This document shows positions 8,208 through 16,183 of a stretch of 38,669 nt of DNA, piece by piece (position 1 is the first letter of the stretch; every line of letters begins with the position of its first letter). The translations under genes were made by a program, and so were the position numbers. The stretch lies in the NCBI GenBank assembly GCA_026713245.1, contig JAPOOU010000127.1, forward strand, positions 1 to 38,669. The letters are read 5' to 3'. A model generated the notes under the pieces. The model worked only from the letters and a program-made list of their open reading frames with translations, had not been told where the DNA came from and did no database searches. The DNA is from Chloroflexota bacterium. GTDB taxonomy: Bacteria > Chloroflexota > Anaerolineae > Aggregatilineales > Phototrophicaceae.

Positions 8208-8911
8208 CCTTACCGCCGATCCCAGAAGGCAAAACGCGGCTTCTGCTGGTCGAAGGATCCGACGACAAGATGTTCTTTGAAAGCTTGGTTGCTCACTTGG
8301 AAAGCAAAGCGCAGCAGTTATTGGACCTGACAGGCTTCGAGGTTTTGCCTTTCGGCGGAGCGCAAAACCTCGTTAACTCGCTCGAACTGCTAGCCCGTGA
8401 CCCAAGATATGACAAAGTTTCGCACATTGGAATAGTACGAGACTCGGACTACAACACTGATGCTTTCGCGAGCGTTTGCAGCGCTATAAACAGATTCAAT
8501 AGTCAACCTCCTACAACAAATCTGCCTGTTCCAAGGGAGGTTTTCTTACCGACTGATGAGTATCCGCGCGTTTCGGTATTGACAATGCCTCTGAACTCCG
8601 AAGGCACATTGGAAAGCGTTGTACTCACGGCATTAAAGGACGACGCGATAATGTCTTGCGTGAACGACTATTTCACATGTATCGAGAACGCAGACATTTA
8701 TACAGATCTCGCCGAGAATCGTTTGCCAAAAAGCAAGTTGGCGGTATTGATTGCGGGCAAGTCTGCGGACAGAAACAGTGCCAGGGTTCCTGATGTGAAG
8801 CGTCGATTGCTGCACAATGTATATAGTATGACGTGGCTACCCAACGACTTCTGGGAGAACGAATCCTTCGACGACGCCAAATCCTTCCTCACCCTACTCC
8901 TCGCACCCTAG
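8204..8911 (+). CDS. TOPRIM-fold protein (DUF3226/DUF4435-like), partner of the ATPase
   Basis: The 235-aa product starts with RLLLVEGSDDKMFFESL, giving the TOPRIM glutamate E17. After a GGAQNLVNSL helix it has IGIVRDSDYN, giving the D80-x-D82 pair. These are the metal ligands of TOPRIM nucleases and primases, and the order fits DUF3226/DUF4435 proteins. In PARIS systems a DUF4435 TOPRIM nuclease (AriB) is held by an AAA ATPase (AriA) and released by phage triggers. Here the protein is shorter, and I would call it PARIS-like or split-OLD rather than PARIS. It overlaps the ATPase gene by 4 bases. A nuclease role is inferred from the intact E/DxD set. Confidence 0.8.
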   Translation: MTLPPIPEGKTRLLLVEGSDDKMFFESLVAHLESKAQQLLDLTGFEVLPFGGAQNLVNSLELLARDPRYDKVSHIGIVRDSDYNTDAFASVCSAINRFNSQPPTTNLPVPREVFLPTDEYPRVSVLTMPLNSEGTLESVVLTALKDDAIMSCVNDYFTCIENADIYTDLAENRLPKSKLAVLIAGKSADRNSARVPDVKRRLLHNVYSMTWLPNDFWENESFDDAKSFLTLLLAP

Positions 8912-8945
8912 CGCCCAGGCCCGCCGAAACTGGACGCGCGGCATT

Positions 8946-8951
8946 TATAAT
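8946..8951 (+). promoter_or_regulatory. Possible -10 box before the membrane protein gene
   Basis: TATAAT lies within an AT-rich patch 43 bases before the GTG start at 8994. No matching -35 is seen at normal spacing, so confidence is low. Confidence 0.25.
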
Positions 8952-8993
8952 ATACAATGTGAAGTAAGTTAAGCAACTCCGCCTACGAGTGTC

Positions 8994-10385
8994 GTGGAGC
9001 CGCCTGTGACTGGCATAACCACAGCGCTACAGAATCGACTCGGCTGGATACTGAGCGCGATTGCCGGGGCCGCCATCTTCGCCGCATTCAGCGTATGGGG
9101 CGGCATCCCGGCGGAGACTAACGCCGGCCTCTTCTGGCTGCAGGCCGGTTTGTTTTTCCTGGTTATCTGCGCATTTGTCCTGGCGCTTTGGCATTTGCTG
9201 ATACGACCTTTGGCGCCGAAATTACGCCAGCCGCAAATAGTACCGTTAAAGGTCCGCGCGCGGGAGACGATCGCGCTGATGCTGGCCAGCGGCGGCTTCT
9301 CGATCGCCGTCGGTGGACTGTGGGATGAATTGTGGCATCGCAGCTACGGCATTCCCTTTGGCGAAGACTTGTTGTGGCGGCCGCATTTGCTCATGTATTT
9401 TGGTTTCGCCACGGCGGTCGTCACAGGCATTTGGGCGCTGATATATTTAAATCGCAATCTGCGCGGCAATTTTCAGCAGCGATTCCGCTCGAATTCCTTG
9501 GTCGGCTTACTCATCTTAAACGCCGCTTTTCTGCTCTATGCATTGCCCGCAGATCCCCTCTGGCACTGGATATTCGGTGAAGATATCACCGCCTGGAGCG
9601 TGCCGCATTTGATCTTGCTGGCAAGCTTCGTCTTGACACAATTACTCGCTCTGGTTTTTCACGCTTCCACTTTGTGGCGACAAAAGTGGCGCAGCATAGT
9701 CAACCTGCGGTTGGGAGACGGCTTATCGCTGCTGATCCTCGCCTCAATCCTGTTGCTCTGGCTGCAACTCATGCTGATCGATTGGGACGCGACGCTGGCC
9801 GGATTACGGCTGGAATGGCTGGGATTATACCGCCCGGAATGGCTGCTGGCGGCCAATCTGCTGGCCTGCGTAACATTTACGGGTGTGATTGGCACGCGTT
9901 TTATGCGCTGTGCCGGCGCGGCGACGGCGGCCGGGCTGCTGGCGTTGGCGATCCGCTATGGATTGATCCAACTCTTTGAGGCCGACATGCTGCAATATGT
10001 CGCCTGGATCGCAGCGCTGCTGCCCTTGCTCGCCATCGACATCTGGGCATATTACTGCAGCGCCATGAAAAAGAGTGAGCCGGACTGGCGCGGAACCGCC
10101 GTCGTCGTCATCGCTGCCATGGCGCTCAACGCGCCGGTGATACGGAGTCTCTACCAATGGGAAGGCAGCGACAACCTGGCATACGGCCTTGCCGTGATCG
10201 TCACCGGGATTGGCATGAGCTGGCTGAGCCACCGACTGGCGGACGCGATGTTAAGACGTGTTCTGGTTGAAGCCGATGACGTTGCCGAGAGCCAGGCAAT
10301 GCCCGTGAAGCTCACTTTCGGTGTGGCGGGCGCATTCCTGGCCTTCATATTCGTCTTCATCGCGACCGCGGCGCCACCAGTGTGA
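8994..10385 (+). CDS. Polytopic membrane protein with duplicated D..WH..ED..PH motif
   Basis: The 463-aa protein is mostly hydrophobic, with about 11-12 predicted membrane spans. I do not recognise a named family. Two related polar motifs stand out: D111-x2-W114-H115 ... G123-E124-D125 ... P130-H131-L, and D187-x2-W190-H191 ... G195-E196-D197 ... W201 ... P204-H205-L. Each motif sits next to a helix, which suggests an internal duplication and a metal- or cofactor-binding site in the membrane (inference). The start shown is GTG (8994); a further GTG at 9006 is in frame, so the exact N-terminus is uncertain. It stands alone between the ATPase/TOPRIM pair and the lipoprotein gene. Confidence 0.75.
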   Translation: MEPPVTGITTALQNRLGWILSAIAGAAIFAAFSVWGGIPAETNAGLFWLQAGLFFLVICAFVLALWHLLIRPLAPKLRQPQIVPLKVRARETIALMLASGGFSIAVGGLWDELWHRSYGIPFGEDLLWRPHLLMYFGFATAVVTGIWALIYLNRNLRGNFQQRFRSNSLVGLLILNAAFLLYALPADPLWHWIFGEDITAWSVPHLILLASFVLTQLLALVFHASTLWRQKWRSIVNLRLGDGLSLLILASILLLWLQLMLIDWDATLAGLRLEWLGLYRPEWLLAANLLACVTFTGVIGTRFMRCAGAATAAGLLALAIRYGLIQLFEADMLQYVAWIAALLPLLAIDIWAYYCSAMKKSEPDWRGTAVVVIAAMALNAPVIRSLYQWEGSDNLAYGLAVIVTGIGMSWLSHRLADAMLRRVLVEADDVAESQAMPVKLTFGVAGAFLAFIFVFIATAAPPV

Positions 10386-10878
10386 TCGCTTCCGCTTTGA
10401 TCCCAATCACAGCCGCATCAGTCAATCAGCTAACGGTTGCTGTGCTTCATTTAGAGCGGCGCCCATTTCACGCAATCTGTTGGATGCGTGTTTCCGCCGT
10501 TTTGTCCAGCGCGGCTGCCTATGTAGACTGATCTGCGCCGACGCAATGCATGCCCAGGCTTTATCAGGACATCGCCGATCCCGTCTGACGCATAGCCGCT
10601 CGCCTAAATGATGATATACGCCGTCGCTTGCGCTCCGATTATCAAGCGAATCTTGCTGTTTGGCTTGTCGCGCCGGATGTTCCGCACTAAGACAGTATAC
10701 GGCGAACAATACACGGGCCGTTCTCTGTCCTCTTTCTTAATAAACCGCGTCGCTCTTGCGACGAGAAGGTTTGTTATTTTGTGTGAGCGCGACAGACCTT
10801 TTCGCTGCCGCCGAGCGGCTTATCAGCAGACGCGCTATCATCAAGCCTGCAAGATTCAGACGATGCAATGGGGATACC
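10386..10878. other. Intergenic gap of about 490 bases
   Basis: I see no convincing gene here. Frames crossing it are short and compositionally unlike proteins. A 6-bp stem with a TCTT loop (CGTCGC/GCGACG) lies at 10748-10763, followed loosely by a T-rich stretch, and may be a weak terminator or leader hairpin. The lipoprotein promoter should lie in this stretch but is not clear. Confidence 0.4.
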
Positions 10879-11637
10879 ATGATGCTCTGGCCTCGCATAA
10901 TCCTGATGCTGATCCCGTTGCTGGCGGGCTGCAGCGCCATCGAATTGCACGAGCAAAACGTTCTAGCGACCGGGGCAGCGCGCGTCGACATCACTGCGTC
11001 GACAGCCGAGCCAGGCTCGACGGCGCAGGCCGAAATCACCCAGGTTTACGCGACTCTTCAAGCGCTGTCGACTAATGCTACGGAATCAGCACAGACCATG
11101 ACGGCGATGGCAATCGCCACCAGCGCGAGCCAGCCTAGGGCAGCGCAAGATGATTCAGGCGCGACAGCGATGCCGGCGGACTTCCTCGCCGGGGCCGCAG
11201 ATACAGTCGTCTACGGTCAAGTCCCGGTCGACGGCGATCGTCTCAATGTGATCGCGGCGCTGGCATTCGACCGGGAGGATCGCCTGTTGGTTGGCACAAG
11301 AGCGGGCGAAATCTACCGCTTGCTTGATGCTGACGAGGACGGGATCGCGGAAGACAGGCGTTTGATTTTCCGCGACGTCAACGACGAACTAGGTCAAGTG
11401 TCAGGATTGGTCGCCATCGGCGAGGTCTTGATCCTGCTCAACGACGGGCGGCTAAGCCAAGTGCAAGACCAGGACCGGGACGGCGCCTACGAGACCGTCA
11501 CTCACTTGTCACATGAGTTGCCGGCCGATCAAAGTCCCTCGCAAGCCAATAACAGCATCGTTCAGGCGCCGGACGGACGGTATTTCACAACGAACGTCCG
11601 TAGCGGCGAGATTCTACAGATCCTCCTGCAAAAGTAA
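10879..11637 (+). CDS. Secreted lipoprotein with partial beta-propeller-like domain
   Basis: The frame is open from 10756, but the ATG at 10879 gives a proper lipoprotein signal: a hydrophobic stretch followed by LLAGC, with Cys18 as the lipid-attached residue. The mature protein begins with a Thr/Ser/Ala-rich linker (about 20-110). The C-terminal half (about 130-250) has repeats such as ALAFDREDRLLVGTRAGEIY and LLDADEDGIAED. These resemble blades and DxDxDG calcium loops of PQQ/sorbosone-dehydrogenase-like propellers. At 252 aa it has too few blades for a closed propeller and lacks visible catalytic residues, so it may be a truncated or binding-only relative. It is probably anchored on the outer face of the membrane. 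Confidence 0.65.
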   Translation: MMLWPRIILMLIPLLAGCSAIELHEQNVLATGAARVDITASTAEPGSTAQAEITQVYATLQALSTNATESAQTMTAMAIATSASQPRAAQDDSGATAMPADFLAGAADTVVYGQVPVDGDRLNVIAALAFDREDRLLVGTRAGEIYRLLDADEDGIAEDRRLIFRDVNDELGQVSGLVAIGEVLILLNDGRLSQVQDQDRDGAYETVTHLSHELPADQSPSQANNSIVQAPDGRYFTTNVRSGEILQILLQK

Positions 11638-11824
11638 GCGATTAGCCGACTAAAGTCCTGCTATAGGACTACGCTAGCTCCGGCCTTGCTTGTCTTGACA
11701 CAAGATGCCTTGTTATGCTTCAGGTTAACAAGAATTATTGATAGGTCAAATCGCTTTGGCATAGACCCCATTCTTGATGAAATCCTTTGCTTGATAGCAC
11801 AGCCGACGGGGAGCTAGCCCGACC

Positions 11825-12559
11825 ATGCACATAAGGGACAACGCCCGGTTCGAAATAACCGCCAGCGTAGCAGTCTTCGCGTCTATAGCGATTATGGCGC
11901 TGGAAACATTCTCGTTTCCAACAGACGTGAAGGCAGCGCTCCTATTCGCCGATGCCGCGCTATCGCTGATATTCGTCGTAGAATACATATTCCGAATCGC
12001 GACGGCGGAAAACAAGCGCGCCTACGTGACCAGCTTCTACGGCATTATCGACCTGATCGCGATCTTCCCGATCTTGGTCCACGCGGCATCCAGCGCGCGC
12101 GTGGTACGGCTGCTGCGCGTGCTGCGCATCATACGCCTGTTGAAGATCAAGCGCTACGATGACGCGCTGGATCGCTACCGGCAGGCGCTGAAGCTGATCG
12201 TTGCCGAGGCGACGCTCTTCACCGGTGTGGCAGTCGTCTTCATCATCAGCTTCGCCTTCTTGATATATGAGGTCGAGCATGAATTGCAGCCGGACAAATA
12301 TCGCAATATCTTCGATTCAGTTTGGTGGGCGGTTATATCATTAACCTCGGTAGGTTACGGTGATGTCTACCCGATGACCATCGCCGGGCGCTTGCTGACG
12401 CTGGCGATGGTGCTGACAGGCATGGGCATCGTCGCCGTCCCCACCGCGCTGCTGGCGTCCGCGCTGAGCAGGGTGCGTCAGGATGAAGCGGAGAAGGCTG
12501 ACCTGTTGTCTAACGAAGCTACTGATATAAAGAGTTGCGACGCCGCGTTTCCGAATTAG
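11825..12559 (+). CDS. Voltage-gated potassium channel (Kv-like, six TM)
   Basis: The 244-aa protein has the standard layout: S1 (about 12-29), S2 (38-57), S3 (70-86), and an S4 sensor with arginines every third residue (R92, R95, R98, R101, R104, then K107). S5 is at about 130-148, followed by the pore helix and filter TSVGYGD (174-180), and S6 at about 188-213. The filter predicts K+ selectivity. The C-terminal tail is short, with no RCK or cyclic-nucleotide domain. GGGGAG lies about 12 bases before the ATG. It stands alone on its strand, with 187-base and 265-base flanks to the neighbouring genes. Family identity is very clear. Confidence 0.93.
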   Translation: MHIRDNARFEITASVAVFASIAIMALETFSFPTDVKAALLFADAALSLIFVVEYIFRIATAENKRAYVTSFYGIIDLIAIFPILVHAASSARVVRLLRVLRIIRLLKIKRYDDALDRYRQALKLIVAEATLFTGVAVVFIISFAFLIYEVEHELQPDKYRNIFDSVWWAVISLTSVGYGDVYPMTIAGRLLTLAMVLTGMGIVAVPTALLASALSRVRQDEAEKADLLSNEATDIKSCDAAFPN

Positions 12560-12762
12560 CCGCCCTCGCGTAACCTTCCGCCAATAGCTCAGCCGACGAT
12601 GACAACAAGCGACCATCAAGGCCGGCGGGATTCTCCAGATGGCCTTGCCAAAGACTTTATTGGCAATTGGTTGGCGCTTGCAAACTGTATCCTTCCAATG
12701 TACGCTATGCGCCATAGGTTTTTAGTTGGCGCGGCATCGTATCTTCAATGGAGGATAAGCGC

Positions 12763-13170
12763 ATGAATGATCTCAACAAGCAGATTATCGAAGAGTTTCG
12801 GGCAAATGGTGGCAAGGTTGGCGGCTTCTTTGAAGGCGCGACTTTGCTTCTATTACATACGGTTGGCGCGAAAAGCGGTCTTGAACGGATCAATCCGGTG
12901 GTGTATTTAGCTGATAGAGATCGCTATGTGATTGTGGCTTCCAAAGGCGGTGCTGATACCCATCCGGACTGGTATCATAATATTGTCGCCAATCCTGAAG
13001 TCACAGTGGAAGTTGGCAAGGAAACCTATCAAGCGCTGGCGAGCATTGCCACGGAACCTGAGCGCACTGAATTGTACGAAAAAATGGAAGCGCGGCACAC
13101 TGGATTTACCGAGTACAAAAACAAAACGGCGCGGGTGATACCGGTCATCACCTTAAAGCCTAAATCATAA
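12763..13170 (+). CDS. F420-type nitroreductase (DDN family, PF04075)
   Basis: The 135-aa protein matches deazaflavin-dependent nitroreductases of the split-barrel DDN family: LLLLHTVGAKSG near residue 30, NPVVYL, and the hallmark HPDWYHNIVANPEVTVEV at about 68-85. Members use F420H2 to reduce quinones or nitro compounds, usually peripherally at the membrane. The start is set by the Shine-Dalgarno GGAGG at 12750-12754, eight bases before the ATG at 12763; an ATG at 12748 would overlap that site and is less likely. The gene is monocistronic by spacing. If the assignment is right, the host should make F420 (inference). Confidence 0.88.
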   Translation: MNDLNKQIIEEFRANGGKVGGFFEGATLLLLHTVGAKSGLERINPVVYLADRDRYVIVASKGGADTHPDWYHNIVANPEVTVEVGKETYQALASIATEPERTELYEKMEARHTGFTEYKNKTARVIPVITLKPKS

Positions 13171-13346
13171 TCTTTCACCTCGCTTGCTCAAATCCGCTGA
13201 GCGGCGGTTATCATGCTTTTGAACCGGGTATAGCCGCTTGATTTGCCAATAATCTGAAATGCGCGCTAGATCTCGCGCTGCTTGCGACAGACAGGCGCTT
13301 TACGTTATGCTGTATGATAGTGGTTCAAGAGTATACGAGGCGCAAG

Positions 13347-14825
13347 ATGGCCGAGATTGTCGCCCCGAAGGAAGCCAAGACCAAGGACGGAGCGCGACCG
13401 AAACCAAAGCCTAGCCCCAGACCGCGCCGCTACGACTACGATATCGTCATTATCGGTTCGGGACCGGCCGGGCACCGCGCCGCCATTCAATCCGCCAAGC
13501 TGGGCAAGCGCGTCGCCGTCATCGAAAAGAAATCGCTGATCGGCGGCGTCTCGGTCAATACCGGCACCATCCCCTCCAAGACGCTGCGCGAAGCGGTCTT
13601 GCACCTTTCCGGCTTCCGGCAGCGTTCCATTTACGGCGCCTCCTACACCGTCAAGCAGCATATCACCATGAACGACCTGCTGCTGCGGGCCGATCATGTC
13701 ATCCGGCACGAGATCGAGATCAACAAGCACCAATTGCAGCGCAACGGCGTCGAGGTCTTCGCCGGCATCGCCACTTTGGTTGACCAGCACACAGTTCATC
13801 TCAACTTCCTGGGCAAAAAGGGCGAAGACGAGATCACCACGCGCCATATCATCATCGCTGTCGGCACGACCGTGGCCAAGCCCGAGCACATCCCCTTTGA
13901 CGGCGAAACCATCTTCACCAGCGACGGTTTACTCAAGCTGGGGAATCTGCCCAGGACCCTGACCGTGGTCGGCGGTGGCGTGATCGGCTGCGAATACGCC
14001 TGCATGTTCGCAACGCTGGGCGTGCGCGTGACCTTGGTCGAGGTGGCCGACCGCTTGCTGACCTTCATCGACCACGAGATCGTCGACGCGCTGGTTTATC
14101 ACATGCGGCAACAGCGCGTCACCCTGCGCCTGGGCGAGAATGTGCGCAGCATTGAAGCCTACGAGACGCGCTATGGCAGCGGCGTCAAAACTTGCCTGGA
14201 GAGCGGCAAGGAGATCGTGACCGAGAAGGCGCTTTACGCCATCGGCCGGCAAGGCGCGACCTCGACCCTGGGCCTGGAGAATATCGGCATCGTCCCCGAT
14301 CATCGCGGCCGCATCAAAGTGAACGAGCATTACCAGACCGAAATCCCCAGCATCTATGCCGTGGGCGATGTGGTGGGTTTCCCCAGCCTGGCGTCCACCT
14401 CGATGGAACAGGGGCGCATGGCGGCGTGCCACGCTTTCGGCAGCGAGCATCACAGCTTCCCCGAGCTTTTCCCCTACGGCATCTACGCCATCCCGGAAAT
14501 CTCCACCGTCGGCGCCAACGAAGAGGACCTGACCCGCGCCGGCGTGCCCTACGAAGTGGGTAAAGCCTATTACAAAGAGATCGCGCGCGGGCAAATCCTG
14601 GGCGATACCATCGGCATGCTCAAGCTGGTATTTCATCGCGAGAACCACAAGCTGCTGGGCGTGCACATCATCGGCGAAGGCGCGAGCGAATTGATCCACA
14701 TCGGGCAGACGGTGATGGCATTCGGCAGCACGGTGGATTACTTCATCAACACGGTCTTCAACTATCCCACGCTGGCCGAGTGTTACAAGACGGCGGCTTT
14801 TGATGGCGTGAATCGGTTGATATAG
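13347..14825 (+). CDS. sthA: Soluble pyridine nucleotide transhydrogenase SthA
   Basis: The 492-aa flavoprotein has an N-terminal Pro/Lys-rich extension (about 1-30), then FAD-binding IVIIGSGPAGHRAA, then GGVSVNTGTIPSK in place of the redox CxxxxC of lipoamide dehydrogenases. The NAD(P)-binding site is VVGGGVIGCEYA and the second FAD motif is IYAVGDVVGFPSLA. A C-terminal dimerisation domain follows. Loss of the cysteine pair is typical of SthA, which swaps reducing power between NADPH and NAD+. The ATG at 13347 has GAGG six bases upstream, so I prefer it to the ATG at 13314. Its last 80-100 bases are copied about 740 bases downstream (15462-15558). Confidence 0.92.
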   Translation: MAEIVAPKEAKTKDGARPKPKPSPRPRRYDYDIVIIGSGPAGHRAAIQSAKLGKRVAVIEKKSLIGGVSVNTGTIPSKTLREAVLHLSGFRQRSIYGASYTVKQHITMNDLLLRADHVIRHEIEINKHQLQRNGVEVFAGIATLVDQHTVHLNFLGKKGEDEITTRHIIIAVGTTVAKPEHIPFDGETIFTSDGLLKLGNLPRTLTVVGGGVIGCEYACMFATLGVRVTLVEVADRLLTFIDHEIVDALVYHMRQQRVTLRLGENVRSIEAYETRYGSGVKTCLESGKEIVTEKALYAIGRQGATSTLGLENIGIVPDHRGRIKVNEHYQTEIPSIYAVGDVVGFPSLASTSMEQGRMAACHAFGSEHHSFPELFPYGIYAIPEISTVGANEEDLTRAGVPYEVGKAYYKEIARGQILGDTIGMLKLVFHRENHKLLGVHIIGEGASELIHIGQTVMAFGSTVDYFINTVFNYPTLAECYKTAAFDGVNRLI

Positions 14826-14853
14826 GGCAATATACCCGGTTCTTCAGGCTGCG

Positions 14854-14882
14854 TTGACAATGTTCCCACGATAAGTTATCAT
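14854..14882 (+). promoter_or_regulatory. Sigma-70-type promoter before the coiled-coil gene
   Basis: TTGACA (14854-14859) and TATCAT (14877-14882) are separated by exactly 17 bases, a near-consensus housekeeping promoter. It would give a leader of roughly 45 bases before the ATG at 14934. Confidence 0.7.
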
Positions 14883-14933
14883 TTGGTTTAATAGGGTTTT
14901 ACATTACAGATTGTTGCATGCGCGAGAGTACTC

Positions 14934-15332
14934 ATGGCTGAACAAGGCGAAACCGAAGCAACTGCCACGCTCAATCCGTCCTTTGAGCACTTGGCGACCA
15001 AAGCCGACCTTGCCGAGTTCCGCGGTGACATACGAACGGAAATGGCGGAGTGGCGCGGCGAACTGCGAGCGGAGCATGCCACGTTGCGCGGAGAAATGAC
15101 CACTGACAACGCCAACCTGCGCAGCGAACTGAAAGAAGAAATCGCCAACCTGCGCGGCGAACTGAAAGATGACATTGCAGCCTTGGCCACGAAAGTTGGT
15201 GAACTGGACACGAGAATTGACAGCATCGAGAATCAATTCACGTCCTTGAAGTGGTTCATCGGCATTTTGGTGACAGGCGCCAGTATCGTGACCAGCATCC
15301 TGGTGAATTTGCTCGCCAGGTTCATTGTATGA
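14934..15332 (+). CDS. Coiled-coil protein with C-terminal membrane anchor
   Basis: The 132-aa product is charged and helical from about residue 18 to 100, with near-repeats of 11 residues (LRGEM/LRSELKEEI/LRGELKDDI) that predict a long coiled coil. It ends in one hydrophobic span (about 106-128, FIGILVTGASIVTSILVNLL). It resembles the many small bacterial coiled-coil proteins of DUF1640 type, but I cannot assign a family. A strong promoter lies just upstream. The gene is bracketed by the sthA 3' end and a partial copy of that end, so this segment was probably rearranged by duplication or insertion. Function unknown. Confidence 0.7.
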   Translation: MAEQGETEATATLNPSFEHLATKADLAEFRGDIRTEMAEWRGELRAEHATLRGEMTTDNANLRSELKEEIANLRGELKDDIAALATKVGELDTRIDSIENQFTSLKWFIGILVTGASIVTSILVNLLARFIV

Positions 15333-15461
15333 ATCCTCAACCGAGGCAAGGCCGGCAAAGAAGCGGCCCTGTGCCGGCGCTACAACGCGGACATCGTGGG
15401 TATTAGGGCCGATGTTTAGGTTGATTTGATTTACCTCGACATACCCGGCAGCCGCCGCAAT

Positions 15462-15558
15462 GGCAGCGCGGTCGAGTGCTTCATCAACACGGTCTTCAAC
15501 TATCCCACGCTGGCCGAGTGTTACAAGACGGCGGCATTTGATGGCGTGAATCGCTTGA
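15462..15558 (+). repeat. Partial copy of the sthA 3' end
   Basis: Positions 15479-15558 match 14741-14820, within sthA, at 78 of 80 bases. The similarity extends more weakly to 15462 (13 of 17). The copied reading frame ends in TGA instead of TAG and has no upstream coding part. It is a duplicated fragment, not a gene. Confidence 0.9.
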
Positions 15559-15658
15559 TTTGACCCCAGCCGCTGACCTCCTCTCCCATAAAGGGCGCGC
15601 GTAGATACCCACAAGAGCTTCGAGAGGGAGACGGTCGGTTTGCGAGCTTGTCGCTTTT

Positions 15659-15782
15659 GTGTCCGTTGCGCGATTTTTGTGTCCGCCTAGTGTCCGTTGC
15701 GCGATTTTTGTGTCCGCCTAGTGTCCGTTGCGCGGTTTTTGTGTCCGCCTAGCGTCCGTTTCACGGTTTTTGTGTCCCCGTT
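15659..15782. repeat. Four tandem 31-base repeats
   Basis: The unit begins GTGTCCGTTGCGCG, runs through a T5 stretch and ends TGTGTCCGCCTA. Units start at 15659, 15690, 15721 and 15752. The first two are identical, the third has one change, and the fourth is more diverged. Each unit holds two GTGTCCG half-sites, so the array has eight such sites. Shorter traces (CGCTTTTGTGTCCG) precede it. Confidence 0.9.
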
Positions 15783-15908
15783 GTGACCGCAAGCAGCGAA
15801 TCGTCGACAAGAATGTCGCGCGTTTGCTGCGTTTCCCGGATTTCGGCAATGGTTTCAGCAGATTCGGCAAAGTTTTTTTTCGGCAAAAGCGGCCGTTCGG
15901 CGTGGTTG

Positions 15909-15980
15909 GGTTGTTAAGGCGCAGTTGAGTTCAGCATAGCAGGGATTGGGGCGGGTGTGGCGACTATATGGTCGCGGTTT
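15909..15980. repeat. 72-base direct repeat, copy 1
   Basis: This aligns without gaps to 16059-16130, with about 56 of 72 positions identical. It starts with the identical GGTTGTTAAGGC and ends with the small palindromic core CGACTATATGGTCGCGG. Confidence 0.75.
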
Positions 15981-16058
15981 TGAATTTAGCCCCCGAGGAC
16001 ATCGAGGGCGCCGAGAAAAGCGGCGACGGCCGTTTGGCCATTTGTCGATGCGGTATGC

Positions 16059-16130
16059 GGTTGTTAAGGCGCAGGTTGGGTCAGGATAGCATGGTTGGGT
16101 GGGCAGATGGCGACTGTATGGTCGCGGGTT
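16059..16130. repeat. 72-base direct repeat, copy 2
   Basis: Partner of 15909-15980, exactly 150 bases downstream. The core here is CGACTGTATGGTCGCGGG. The end of this copy is about 55 bases from the stop of the DUF2335 gene. Confidence 0.75.
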
Positions 16131-16183
16131 GTGGGAGTGTTAATCGAGGGCGTCGTTTGATGCGGCGAAGTGGTCAGGGATCG

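Larger units (their letters stand above)
15333..16183. other. Gene-poor tract built from repeats and gene fragments
   Basis: About 850 bases without a credible gene. It holds a copy of the sthA 3' end (15462-15558), four 31-base tandem repeats (15659-15782) and a pair of 72-base direct repeats (15909-15980, 16059-16130). Just before the sthA copy, 15421-15440 shares the stretch TGATTTACCTCGAC with the start of the DNA methyltransferase gene (17175-17188), which may be chance. The mix looks like debris from repeated recombination. Confidence 0.6.

Noticed and set aside
10748..10790. Intrinsic terminator after the membrane protein gene.
   Set aside because: The 6-bp hairpin lies about 360 bases after the stop and is not followed directly by a T-run.
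13347..14825. Missing redox cysteines in the flavoprotein as a possible inactivation.
   Set aside because: Loss of the cysteine pair is normal for SthA transhydrogenases; the FAD and NAD sites are intact.
14904..15614. A 236-codon minus-strand frame over the coiled-coil gene and the sthA copy.
   Set aside because: The plus strand has a near-consensus promoter and a coherent coiled coil with a membrane anchor; this frame crosses repeat DNA and looks like a mirror of it.
15659..16130. A CRISPR array.
   Set aside because: The 31-base units are directly adjacent without unique spacers, and no cas gene is present.
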